From NCBI GenBank assembly GCA_902792795.1, contig CADBBB010000003.1:1-50885 (forward strand): a stretch of 50,885 nucleotides of DNA, in the 5' to 3' direction. This DNA comes from an uncultured Spirochaetaceae bacterium. Lineage in GTDB: Bacteria; Spirochaetota; Spirochaetia; Treponematales; Treponemataceae. Below are positions 7,848 through 15,103 of the stretch, piece after piece (the first letter of the stretch is position 1; each line of letters opens with the position of its first letter). The translations under genes and the position numbers were made by a program. A model generated the notes under the pieces. It worked only from the letters and a program-made list of their open reading frames with translations, did not search any database and had not been told where the DNA came from.

Positions 7848-8297
7848 TTACTTTACGTCAACGCCCTTGAATGTTATTGTCGGGTTGTGAGTCTCTTGAT
7901 AATACTTGTGGTAAATCTCAATGTTCAAGTCGGGCGTGCCGGAAATGGGCTTTATGAATTTGTACGAACGGTTTTTGGCGGCGCAATCGAACGAGATTAC
8001 GGCTCCGTTTGTCATGTCGTAGTGCTGCTGGAAATTCTGAACGTTGTTCTTTGTAAACGTGTAGTAAACATGTCCTGTTTTTGCGTCAACAAGTTTGGCC
8101 AAGCTTGTGGCTGTGGCGTTGACAGAAAGAACCCAGTTGCAATCATACTTTTTGTCGTACCATGTTCCCTGCAATGACTGGGGCACTTCTTCGCGGGCGG
8201 CTACAGCGGCGGCCTGCGCGTCGGCGATGGCGTCCTGAGCGAAAGAACCGGCAACAGCGATTGCGGCTACGGCAAAAGCGATCAAAAATTTCTTCAT
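7848..8297 (-). CDS. Secreted protein of unknown function
   Basis: A 149-residue exported protein. The N-terminus is a clear Sec signal peptide (MKKFLIAFAVAAIAVAGSFA) with likely cleavage after AGSFA. The mature part starts with a short Ala-rich helix and then a beta-rich domain containing LQGTWYDKKYDCNWVLSV, reminiscent of small lipocalin-like or DUF-type periplasmic domains, with two cysteines that could form a disulfide. GGAGG lies 8 bases before the ATG. It stands alone, with its own terminator. I do not recognise the family. Confidence 0.8.
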   Translation of the reverse strand: MKKFLIAFAVAAIAVAGSFAQDAIADAQAAAVAAREEVPQSLQGTWYDKKYDCNWVLSVNATATSLAKLVDAKTGHVYYTFTKNNVQNFQQHYDMTNGAVISFDCAAKNRSYKFIKPISGTPDLNIEIYHKYYQETHNPTITFKGVDVK

Positions 8298-8378
8298 TTG
8301 GAACCTCCATTAAATTCCATATTGAATTATTTACCCAAATGCTATACCATTTTATAAGAATTTTCAAGTGGAAAACAA

Positions 8379-8777
8379 ATGGAATTTTTATTGCTGATTT
8401 TTGGAATCGTGATTCTCATCGCGGCGCTTTCTTTCTTTGTCGCCAGGCGGCGCCCAAAAAAAACTTCCGCCGCGGAACAAGCGCCAAAACGCGCCTTGGT
8501 CAACTGTCCCATTTGCGGCTCAGGACTTGCCGGCGGCCAAAATATGTACAGCAAAGTTTTCCGGCCTATGAACGTTCCCGACCAGCGCTGCATAATAACC
8601 GGCTGCCCCCACTGCTATCCGCTTTGCGAGCCGGGAATCAAGCGCAAGTGTCCTGTTTGCGGAAAAACAATTCCCGCCGACGGACATTTGGTGGCGCGCT
8701 TGTTCAACAAGTCAAACGAAAAAAAACACGTCATGATAGTAGGCTGCTCTTCTTGCCTTAAAAATGAAGTCAAATAA
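8379..8777 (+). CDS. Membrane-anchored zinc-ribbon protein
   Basis: A 132-residue protein with one N-terminal transmembrane helix (residues 3-20), a basic stop-transfer RRRPKK, and a cytosolic cysteine-rich domain. Four CxxC knuckles are visible: CPICG (43-47), CPHC, CPVCG and CSSC, enough for two zinc sites. Conserved Treponema-type proteins of this architecture exist, but no function is known to me. The ribosome-binding site is weak. The stop lies 13 bases before the PAP2 phosphatase gene, so the two are probably co-transcribed. Confidence 0.75.
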   Translation: MEFLLLIFGIVILIAALSFFVARRRPKKTSAAEQAPKRALVNCPICGSGLAGGQNMYSKVFRPMNVPDQRCIITGCPHCYPLCEPGIKRKCPVCGKTIPADGHLVARLFNKSNEKKHVMIVGCSSCLKNEVK

Positions 8778-8790
8778 AGGAAATTGAAAC

Positions 8791-9762
8791 ATGGACTTGC
8801 AGTATTTGCTTTTTTTACAGGAAATCAGGGAACGGCTCCCGCTGTGCGTCGAAAAATTCTTCGCATTCGCTTCGGCGCTTACAGTCAACCCCTTTTTGTA
8901 TGTCATTCCCTTTATTATTTACTGGAGCGTCGACAAGCGCAAGGGACAAATATTCATGACGGCGGTTTGGCTGGGGAACATTCTTAACAGCCTTGCAAAA
9001 CTTTCCGTCTGCTGCTACAGGCCCTGGATAAGAAGCGCGGCGATTCATCCATCGACACACACGATAAAAGGCGCCACAGGATATTCCTTCCCCAGCGGCC
9101 ACACGACAAACGTCACGGCTTTTTTTGGAACGCTCGGCTGGCTTTACAAAAACCGTTCGCGCGCGCTTTTTGCGGCTTGCTGCGCGTTCATAGCGCTGGT
9201 GGCTTTTTCGCGCAATTATCTTGGAGTGCACACCGCCCAAGACGTAATTTTTGGAATCGGCTTGGGAATTTTATCCACATGGCTGGCGATAAAATTTGTG
9301 GAATGGGCGGAAGCCAATACAGCCAAGGACGCGCAAGCCTTGTTCCTGGCCTTGGGAATCGTGGCGCTCATTTTCATTTACTATGTCTTTAAAAATTATC
9401 CGCGCGACTACAAGGCCGACGGCTCGCTCTTGGTCGACCCAAAAAGAATGATGAAAAGCGGCCTTAAGGATTGCGGCTACATTTCCGCGCTCGCCATCGG
9501 CTGGTTTGTGGAAAGGCGCTTCGTCAATTTTTCCACCGACATAAAAACGCCGGAACGAATCGCGCGCGCTTTAATCGGAGCCGCGCTCATGGGCCTTTGC
9601 TTTTTTGGCATAAGCCCGATTGTCGCAAAGCCGCTCAACTTTTATCTTGCCAATTATGTAAAGGGATTTCTTACAGTCGCGCCAGGAGCCTTGTTCGCGC
9701 CGCTCTTGTTCAAGCCGCTCGCCGCGCTTTTTGAAAAGAAATCAAAAGCCGGCCAGGCATAA
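8791..9762 (+). CDS. PAP2-family membrane phosphatase
   Basis: A 323-residue integral membrane acid phosphatase of the phosphatidic-acid-phosphatase type 2 family, which dephosphorylates lipid phosphates such as undecaprenyl or phosphatidate species outside the membrane. All three catalytic motifs are present: KLSVCCYRP (K-x6-RP, about residues 71-79), PSGHT (about 101-105) and SRNYLGVHTAQD (SR-x5-H-x3-D, about 139-150). The protein is longer than the minimal family, with about four extra hydrophobic segments at the C-terminus. AAAGGAAA lies about 8 bases before the ATG. The exact lipid substrate is unknown. Confidence 0.9.
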   Translation: MDLQYLLFLQEIRERLPLCVEKFFAFASALTVNPFLYVIPFIIYWSVDKRKGQIFMTAVWLGNILNSLAKLSVCCYRPWIRSAAIHPSTHTIKGATGYSFPSGHTTNVTAFFGTLGWLYKNRSRALFAACCAFIALVAFSRNYLGVHTAQDVIFGIGLGILSTWLAIKFVEWAEANTAKDAQALFLALGIVALIFIYYVFKNYPRDYKADGSLLVDPKRMMKSGLKDCGYISALAIGWFVERRFVNFSTDIKTPERIARALIGAALMGLCFFGISPIVAKPLNFYLANYVKGFLTVAPGALFAPLLFKPLAALFEKKSKAGQA

Positions 9763-9792
9763 AAAAACATTGCCCGCTACCGCGGGCAATGT
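9761..9792 (-). terminator. Terminator of the tRNA(CAT) gene
   Basis: On the minus strand an 11-bp perfect stem (9792-9782 with 9777-9767) with a four-base loop runs into seven T. It starts two bases after the tRNA 3' end and overlaps the stop of the PAP2 gene on the other strand. Confidence 0.92.
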
Positions 9793-9793
9793 C

Positions 9794-9866
9794 TGGGCCA
9801 TCCTAGATTTGAACTGGGGACCAAAGGATTATGAGTCCTCTGCTCTAACCGCTGAGCTAATGGCCC
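9794..9866 (-). tRNA. tRNA with CAT anticodon, probably tRNA-Ile2 (lysidine type)
   Basis: A 73-base tRNA without CCA. The acceptor arms GGGCCAT/ATGGCCC pair perfectly, the D arm is GCTC/GAGC, and the anticodon loop is CTCATAA. The body, including the TTAGCTCAG start and the TTGGTC variable region, resembles bacterial tRNA-Ile2, whose C34 is changed to lysidine to read AUA. An elongator tRNA-Met is the alternative; the D loop lacks initiator features. The T stem CCCAG/CTAGG has one C-A mismatch. Confidence 0.85.
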
Positions 9867-9903
9867 GAATGAGTGATTATGCTAGCGCTTTTTTCTATTT
9901 TAG

Positions 9904-10560
9904 TCAATCGGCGGAAGGGCGCGCTTCAACAAAATACACATGGGCGGCCATAAGGAAAACGCCGACGTAATAGACTCCCAAAGCGACCACATGGGGCGCG
10001 CCGGTTTCCACGCCAAGAGCCATGTTCACCATAAGGAGGACGTCAGAAAATCCAAAAATGATTCCTCCCGCGCAAACAAGGGCCGGCCCGCAAAACGAAA
10101 ACGCGACCATCGCGCACATAAAGGCGGAATAAACGCAGCCCTCTATTTTTTTGTCAAGCGTGATGTCGGCCAAAAAGAGGACGCCGGCGCAAATCGCAAG
10201 AAAGAGCGCCGCCCACAAGACAAACTGAAACGCCCGCGGCCTTTTGCAAGAAACAAAGCCCCGTATAAAAAACAAATGGCCCACAAGAAAAATCGCTATG
10301 GACAAAACAAAGACTATGTTTATAAAAACGTCTCCGACGCAGCATAAAAGAAGTCCCAGCGTCAAATAAAGCCCCAAGGCGCTTTTCTTTGACTTCCACG
10401 CGGCCGCGGACAGGCAAAAAGGAATGCCGCTTATAAAAAACTTTATGACGTTCCGAGCGGCGAGCGTTTCTGGATAAAAATTGAGTAAAAATTCATGGGC
10501 GCAAAACAAGGCCAGCGCCAAAAGGCAGGCAACGGCAAAAACAATTTTATTGGCTTTCAT
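9904..10560 (-). CDS. YhhN-family membrane protein (lysoplasmalogenase-like)
   Basis: A 218-residue protein with about eight transmembrane helices. It fits the YhhN/TMEM86 family, whose characterised members hydrolyse the vinyl-ether bond of lysoplasmalogens. Family-type polar motifs sit inside helices: LLCCVGDVFI (about residue 75), the FLVGHLFFIRGF stretch (about 92-103), GGIIFGFSDVLLM (about 166-178), and the final GVYYVGVFLMA. GGAG lies 6-7 bases before the ATG. It is 12 bases downstream of the MIF gene on the same strand, so likely co-transcribed. The enzymatic assignment is by family only. Confidence 0.85.
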   Translation of the reverse strand: MKANKIVFAVACLLALALFCAHEFLLNFYPETLAARNVIKFFISGIPFCLSAAAWKSKKSALGLYLTLGLLLCCVGDVFINIVFVLSIAIFLVGHLFFIRGFVSCKRPRAFQFVLWAALFLAICAGVLFLADITLDKKIEGCVYSAFMCAMVAFSFCGPALVCAGGIIFGFSDVLLMVNMALGVETGAPHVVALGVYYVGVFLMAAHVYFVEARPSAD

Positions 10561-10572
10561 CTTCGCTCCAAG

Positions 10573-10914
10573 CTAAAAGTTTCCGCCGTTGTGGCCCCAA
10601 TTTTGCGTTCCCCAATAAGAGACGTAAATGGAGCCGCCGGGAATTCCCAAAAGGCTGTCAAAAATTTCGCAAATCTTAGCCGTCATTTTGTCGCTCGCGG
10701 CGGCGTCAACGCTTCCCAAAACTTTGACTTCGACATAGGCGCCCTTGTCCAATTTTTTTCCGGCAAAATACAAGTCCTGCTTGTCTTCCATCGAGAGCAT
10801 CAAGTAGCTTTCGGGCTTTCCCAAAATGGAAATCGCCTTTCCCAATTCCGCTTTGAGAGCGTCGCGCTTTTGCTGCGGAAGCTCCACAGTGACTTTAGAT
10901 TGAATCATCGGCAT
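10573..10914 (-). CDS. MIF-family tautomerase homologue
   Basis: A 113-residue homologue of macrophage migration inhibitory factor, a small trimeric tautomerase acting on phenylpyruvate-like keto-enols. The sequence begins Met-Pro, so removal of Met exposes the catalytic N-terminal proline. GKPESYLM (about 32-39) holds the conserved active-site lysine. The C-terminus VSYWGTQNWGHNGGNF closely mirrors the MIF end, with the conserved Asn-x-Gly-x-Asn pattern. No signal peptide is present, as usual in the family. GGAGG precedes the ATG. The physiological substrate in bacteria is not known. Confidence 0.92.
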   Translation of the reverse strand: MPMIQSKVTVELPQQKRDALKAELGKAISILGKPESYLMLSMEDKQDLYFAGKKLDKGAYVEVKVLGSVDAAASDKMTAKICEIFDSLLGIPGGSIYVSYWGTQNWGHNGGNF

Positions 10915-11013
10915 AAAATTTTCCTCCGTGGAATAATTCTACACCAGCGGCCTTTGTTTTGTCAAACGACGCCCGCGTTTTGGCCAGAGTCCCGCATTAT
11001 GGAACGACAGCAA

Positions 11014-11189
11014 AAAAACGCTCCCGACTGCGTCCGTCCGTCTTCCGCGTGGCTGCAGGTAAATGGAAATTTGACTCGCTTCGCTCGCCCTGCAGAACGC
11101 TCAGCCGGCTCGGCCCGCAGTCTCGCGCGTTTTTTTGGCTTGCTTCCGTAGCGGTTCCGACGACCGCCACGCCGACTGGGAGCGTTTTT
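11014..11189. repeat. Structured repeat element, copy A
   Basis: This element lies in the 397-base gap between the divergent MIF and ABC-transporter genes. A perfect 12-bp outer stem pairs 11014-11025 (AAAAACGCTCCC) with 11178-11189. An inner CTGCAGG/CCTGCAG pair encloses a small CGAGCGAAGCGAG hairpin. The 3' part (11148-11183: TAGCGGTTCCG, then CGACCGC, then CGACTGGGAGC) is shared with copies B and C. The 5' half differs from them. Confidence 0.75.
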
Positions 11190-11226
11190 AGTTCCACAAA
11201 AAATAAAAAAAATTTTCAAAAACCTA

Positions 11227-11289
11227 TTGACAAATTTGTCGGCGCGCTGTATATTCCAAATATCAATAAAACCTATCGGAATAGTAGGT
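11227..11289 (+). promoter_or_regulatory. Promoter and ACCTA-N9-TAGGT operator of the amino-acid transporter
   Basis: TTGACA at 11227-11232, a 17-base spacer and TATATT at 11250-11255 predict a start near 11262. An inverted repeat ACCTA (11271-11275) N9 TAGGT (11285-11289) lies just downstream of that start. The same 5-9-5 repeat overlies the metY promoter at 38989-39007. Confidence 0.8.
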
Positions 11290-11311
11290 AAAAACAAAAG
11301 GAGGAATAATT

Positions 11312-12154
11312 ATGAAAATTGGTTTGGTTGCAAAAAAAATCGCGTTGGCTTCGGCCTTGGCCGTGTTGGCTCTTTCTTCAACATTCGCAAAGGGAAAGTC
11401 CGGAAGAACGGTCGAAGAAATCAAAAAGAGCAAGACAATCAAGATTGCCGTGTTCAGCGACAAAAAGCCCTTTGGCTACGTTGACGAAAACGGCGAGTAC
11501 CAAGGCTACGACGTTTACTTTGGAAACCGCATCGCAAAAGATTTGGGAGTAAAAGTAAAGTACGTTCCGGTGGAAGCCGCGGCCCGCGTAGAAGTTTTGG
11601 CCACAGGAAAAGTTGACATCGTTTTGGCCAACTTCACGGTGACGCCCGAGCGCGCGCAAAAGGTTGACTTTGCCCTTCCCTACATGAAGGTCGCCTTGGG
11701 AATCGTTTCTCCCAAAAAGGCGCTCATCACAGATCCCGCCCAGCTTAACGGAAAGACTTTGATCATCGCCAAGGGAACAACCGCCGAGTCCTACTTCTCA
11801 AAGAACTATCCCAAAATCAAGCTCCTAAAGTTTGACCAGTATTCAGAAGCTTACAACGCGCTTTTGGACGGACGCGGCGACGGACTTTCAACCGACAACA
11901 CGGAAGTCCTTGCCTGGGCGATTGAAAACCCGACGTTCGCCGTTGGAGCCGGAGCCGACTCAATCGGAAGCTTGGACGCCATCGCTCCCGCCGTTCAAAA
12001 GGGAAACAAGAACTTGCTCGACTGGCTCAACAACGAGATTGTCCAGCTTGGCAAGGAAAAGTTCTTCCACGCCGACTACGAAGCCACGCTCCGCAGCGTG
12101 TACGGAAAAGATTCCGACGCCGACAGTCTTGTAGTTGAAGGCGGAAAGTTGTAA
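11312..12154 (+). CDS. Amino-acid (probably cyst(e)ine) ABC transporter binding protein
   Basis: A 280-residue periplasmic or membrane-attached solute-binding protein of family 3 (SBP_bac_3). Residues 1-26 are a Sec signal peptide ending STFAKG; there is no lipobox. The domain includes KIAVFSDKKPFGYVDENGEY and QGYDVYFGNRIAKDLG, DIVLANFTVTPERAQKVDFA (the ligand-binding T-x-x-R pattern), and the second lobe with GTTAESYF. The sequence is closest by eye to cysteine/cystine-type members such as CjaA. The operator shared with metY supports a sulfur-amino-acid role. AAGGAGG precedes the ATG. It is the first gene of a transporter operon and is separated from the permeases by a strong hairpin. Confidence 0.88.
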   Translation: MKIGLVAKKIALASALAVLALSSTFAKGKSGRTVEEIKKSKTIKIAVFSDKKPFGYVDENGEYQGYDVYFGNRIAKDLGVKVKYVPVEAAARVEVLATGKVDIVLANFTVTPERAQKVDFALPYMKVALGIVSPKKALITDPAQLNGKTLIIAKGTTAESYFSKNYPKIKLLKFDQYSEAYNALLDGRGDGLSTDNTEVLAWAIENPTFAVGAGADSIGSLDAIAPAVQKGNKNLLDWLNNEIVQLGKEKFFHADYEATLRSVYGKDSDADSLVVEGGKL

Positions 12155-12159
12155 TATAT

Positions 12160-12198
12160 ACAGGCCGTTGGAAAACAGTCATTGTTCCAACGGCCTGT
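12160..12198 (+). promoter_or_regulatory. Intercistronic hairpin after the binding-protein gene
   Basis: A perfect 14-bp stem (12160-12173 with 12185-12198) encloses an 11-base loop, with no T-run. It begins 5 bases after the binding-protein stop and ends 8 bases before the permease ATG. Such hairpins commonly stabilise the upstream message so that the binding protein outnumbers the permease. It could also partly hide the weak permease ribosome-binding site. Confidence 0.75.
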
Positions 12199-12206
12199 AG
12201 GTTGAA

Positions 12207-12869
12207 ATGGATTTTGAATTTATAAAAGAAGTTATTCCGCTTTATCAAGAAGCCGCGCTCTTGACACTGCGGATTGGTTTTATAGGAATACTGCTTTCGT
12301 TTGTCGTAGGAATTTTCTGCGCGCTCATTCGTTACTGGAAAGTTCCTCTTTTGCGAGTTGTCGTCAGGGTCTACACCGAGTTCTCGCGCAACACGCCCCT
12401 CTTGATCCAGCTTTTCTTTTTGTACTTCGCCTTTCCCAGAATGGGAATAAAATTTTCCAGCGAGCAATGCGGAATCATCGGCCTCACATTTTTGGGCGGC
12501 TCCTACATGGCCGAAACTTTTAGAAGCGCCTTGGGAACTGTTGGCCGCGTTCAAATAGAAAGCGGCATGTGCGTGGGCCTGAGCAAACGGCAGCTGGTGG
12601 AGTACGTGGTGCTCCCGCAAGCCGCGACCGTTTCCATTCCGGGCGTGGTCGCGAACATAATATTTTTGTTAAAAGAAACTTCTGTTTTTAGCGCCGTCGC
12701 TTTGGCCGACTTGATGTTTGTCGCCAAGGACTTGATCGGCCTTTACTACAAGACCGAAGAGGCGCTCTTGCTTTTGGTCGCGGCGTATTTTATTATTCTG
12801 CTTCCGATTTCTGTCTTGTCTCATTTTGTCGAAAGGAGGCTGCGCTATGGCCAATACGGAAACGCTTGA
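12207..12869 (+). CDS. Amino-acid ABC transporter permease 1
   Basis: A 220-residue HisM/GlnP-type inner-membrane permease with about five transmembrane helices. The family signatures are EFSRNTPLLIQLFFLYF in the second third and the cytoplasmic EAA loop ESGMCVGLSKRQLVEYVVLP, which docks on the ATPase. The ribosome-binding site is weak and follows directly on the hairpin. Its end overlaps permease 2 by 23 bases. It works as a heterodimer with permease 2. Confidence 0.93.
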   Translation: MDFEFIKEVIPLYQEAALLTLRIGFIGILLSFVVGIFCALIRYWKVPLLRVVVRVYTEFSRNTPLLIQLFFLYFAFPRMGIKFSSEQCGIIGLTFLGGSYMAETFRSALGTVGRVQIESGMCVGLSKRQLVEYVVLPQAATVSIPGVVANIIFLLKETSVFSAVALADLMFVAKDLIGLYYKTEEALLLLVAAYFIILLPISVLSHFVERRLRYGQYGNA

Positions 12870-13542
12870 AGCGATTAGAACGGCCTTTAGCGTACTTGCA
12901 AAAGGCAAGAACATGGCGCGTCTTTTTGGCGGAATGGGCGTCACGATTTGGATCGCGGCGGTCTCCGTCTTGATTTCAATTTTCTTGGGCTTTTTGTTCG
13001 GCATCGTGATGAATTCCAAAAACCGTTTTGTAAAAGCGCTCTGCTCGCTTTACCTTGAATTTATGCGCATAATGCCGCAAATGGTTTTGCTTTTTTTGGC
13101 ATACTTTGGATTGACACACGCCTTTGACATTTCTATTTCTGGCGAGGCCGCGTCAATCTTGGTCTTCTCTCTTTGGGGAACCGCCGAAATGGGCGACCTT
13201 GTTCGCGGCGCCTTGCAATCGATTCCCCGCCACCAATACGAAAGCGGCCGGGCGATTGGCCTTACCGAGCGGCAGATTTTTACCTATGTGATTCTTCCGC
13301 AAACGATAAAGCGCTTGGTTCCCGTCAGCATGAACCTGATAACGCGAATGATAAAGACAACGTCGCTTGTCGTTTTTGTGGGCGTAATCGAAGTGGTCAA
13401 AATCGGCCAGCAAATAATCGAGGCCAACCGCCTTACGGTTCCGTCCGCGTCAATCGCGGTTTATTCGGTGATATTCTTCATGTACTTTATCGTCTGTTGG
13501 GCGCTTTCGCTTGTCGCGGAAAAAATCGAAAAAAACAATTAA
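12847..13542 (+). CDS. Amino-acid ABC transporter permease 2
   Basis: A 231-residue permease paralogous to the preceding one, with about five transmembrane segments, the EFMRIMPQMVLLFLAYF segment and the EAA loop ESGRAIGLTERQIFTYVILP. I start at the ATG at 12847, seven bases after GGAGG; the open frame extends to 12826, but that start has no ribosome-binding site. Overlap with permease 1 indicates coupled translation, as expected for a heterodimeric pair. Confidence 0.92.
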   Translation: MANTETLEAIRTAFSVLAKGKNMARLFGGMGVTIWIAAVSVLISIFLGFLFGIVMNSKNRFVKALCSLYLEFMRIMPQMVLLFLAYFGLTHAFDISISGEAASILVFSLWGTAEMGDLVRGALQSIPRHQYESGRAIGLTERQIFTYVILPQTIKRLVPVSMNLITRMIKTTSLVVFVGVIEVVKIGQQIIEANRLTVPSASIAVYSVIFFMYFIVCWALSLVAEKIEKNN

Positions 13543-13560
13543 CAAAACGCGGAGAAAATT

Positions 13561-14325
13561 ATGGCAATCTTGCAAATAAAAAATCTGGTAAAATCATACA
13601 AGGAAGCGGGCGGAATTTTAAAAGGCGTTTCTATGGACGTGGAGCGCGGCGAGGTCGTCGTGATCCTCGGACCGTCCGGCTGCGGAAAGTCAACTCTTTT
13701 GCGCTGCGTTAACGGCTTGGAATCGATCCAAGGCGGAGAAATTCTTTTGGACGGCGAGCTGATTTCCAACCGACAAAAGGACATGCACCTTGTCCGCCAA
13801 AAAATAGGAATGGTTTTCCAAAGCTACGACTTGTTCCCCAACCTCACCGTCCTAAAGAACGTTTTGCTTGGCCCTGTAAAGGCGCAAAAGCGCGACAAGG
13901 CCGAAGTGACCGCGCAGGCCGAAAAACTTTTGGAGCGCGTCGGCCTCTTGGAAAAAAAGGACGCCTATCCCCGCCAATTGTCGGGCGGCCAGCGCCAGCG
14001 CGTCGCGATTGTCCGCGCCCTTTGCATGAATCCCGAAATTCTATTGTTCGACGAAGTCACCGCCGCGCTTGACCCCGAAATGGTCCGCGAAGTCTTGGAC
14101 GTTCTGATGGCGCTTGCAAAAGAAAACCGCACGATGCTCATCGTAACCCACCAGTTGGAGTTTGCCCGCGCGGTCGCCGACCGAATCGTATTCATCGACG
14201 ACGGCGTAATCGTAGAAGAAGGAAAGCCCGACGAATTTTTCACTTCTCCCAAAACAGAGAGGGCGCGAAAATTCTTGGACGCCTTTAAATTTGAAAAGCG
14301 CGTGAGCTACGCCGAAGGAATTTGA
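13561..14325 (+). CDS. Amino-acid ABC transporter ATP-binding protein
   Basis: A 254-residue GlnQ/HisP-type ATPase that powers the two permeases upstream. Walker A is GPSGCGKST (about residues 38-46), the Q-loop lies in MVFQSYDLFPNLTV, the ABC signature is LSGGQRQRV, and Walker B is ILLFDEVTAALDPE. The H-loop is IVTHQLEFA. The usual Pro after the Walker B Glu is Val here (DEV rather than DEP), a mild deviation. GGAG precedes the ATG. It is the last gene of the operon. Confidence 0.95.
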   Translation: MAILQIKNLVKSYKEAGGILKGVSMDVERGEVVVILGPSGCGKSTLLRCVNGLESIQGGEILLDGELISNRQKDMHLVRQKIGMVFQSYDLFPNLTVLKNVLLGPVKAQKRDKAEVTAQAEKLLERVGLLEKKDAYPRQLSGGQRQRVAIVRALCMNPEILLFDEVTAALDPEMVREVLDVLMALAKENRTMLIVTHQLEFARAVADRIVFIDDGVIVEEGKPDEFFTSPKTERARKFLDAFKFEKRVSYAEGI

Positions 14326-14342
14326 CGGCGCGCGAACCTTCG

Positions 14343-15038
14343 TCAGCTCCGCTTTTTCATGTAATGCTTGAAACCGATTCCCCATTGGAATCCAAAGCCC
14401 AAAATGTCCGCAGACCTTCCGTAAAAAACTCCGTTCTTGTTAAAGGCAAATTTGTAGCCGACGTAAACGTCAAGCAAAAAGCGCCAAGGCAATGAAAACT
14501 TCCAGCCCGCCTGCGGATAAATCGAAAACGAAGTGGCCGCCGCTCCGTCCGGCACCTTGTCGCCAAAATAAATTATGGAGTCCCAACAAAAACCTGTGGC
14601 AAAATAAAGCTTTCTAAGCTGGCGGCTTATCGGATACCAGTACACAAAGCCGGCGGGCGAAATAGTGAAGCCTCCCCAGCCGTCGGAATTCTTAAAAATA
14701 AAGGCCTGGCCAAAATATGCGCTCGCCGAAAGGTGGGGAATAATTTGCTTTTCAAAGCCCATTCCCAAGCCAAGGCCACCGTGCCTAAAGCCGCGGACCA
14801 ACATTCCCCAGTCAAAATAAAGCATTTGCTTGGCGACAGTTTCCTTTTCGCTGGAATTGTAAAACTGCGTTCGCAGCCAAGGAATAAAGTCCGTCTTTAA
14901 ATTTTTGTCCGACTCCTTTTGGTTGGCGACAATGTCTTCCATAAAAAAGTCTTCGTCGTAATAAATAAATTTCACGTCGGCGCAAAAACCCAAGGCGCAA
15001 AGAGAAAAAATAAATGCCGCCGCCGCGAAAAACTTCAT
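14343..15038 (-). CDS. Exported protein, likely outer-membrane beta-barrel
   Basis: A 231-residue protein with a Sec signal peptide (MKFFAAAAFIFSLCALGFCA) and a mature part rich in Gly, Tyr, Trp and Phe. Alternating short strands such as GGLGLGMGFEKQIIPHLSASAYFG, with many aromatic girdles, suggest an outer-membrane barrel of roughly eight strands. I do not recognise the family. Its -10 box ends six bases before the ATG and there is no ribosome-binding site, so the message is probably leaderless. It diverges from the metal-transporter operon. Confidence 0.75.
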   Translation of the reverse strand: MKFFAAAAFIFSLCALGFCADVKFIYYDEDFFMEDIVANQKESDKNLKTDFIPWLRTQFYNSSEKETVAKQMLYFDWGMLVRGFRHGGLGLGMGFEKQIIPHLSASAYFGQAFIFKNSDGWGGFTISPAGFVYWYPISRQLRKLYFATGFCWDSIIYFGDKVPDGAAATSFSIYPQAGWKFSLPWRFLLDVYVGYKFAFNKNGVFYGRSADILGFGFQWGIGFKHYMKKRS

Positions 15039-15044
15039 CGGCCC

Positions 15045-15096
15045 ATTTTAGCGCAAAGCGCGGCTTATTGACAATGCGACAAGTTTGGCGCATAAT
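15045..15096. promoter_or_regulatory. Overlapping divergent promoters, both predicted leaderless
   Basis: On the plus strand TTGACA (15068-15073), 17 bases and CATAAT (15091-15096) predict a start at about 15103, one base before the ATG at 15104. On the minus strand TTGTCA (15074-15069), 18 bases and TAAAAT (15050-15045) predict a start at about 15038, the ATG itself. The two -35 boxes overlap, so polymerase binding at one promoter should exclude the other. Confidence 0.75.
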
Positions 15097-15103
15097 TCCT
15101 CTC

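Noticed and set aside
10495-11291. Open frames through the 10,915-11,311 gap
   Set aside because: They are reverse-strand readings of the YhhN and MIF genes and of the palindromic element; no ribosome-binding sites or natural protein sequence.
12160-12198. Terminator after the binding-protein gene
   Set aside because: The stem is strong but no T-run follows, and the permease gene begins eight bases later in the same operon.
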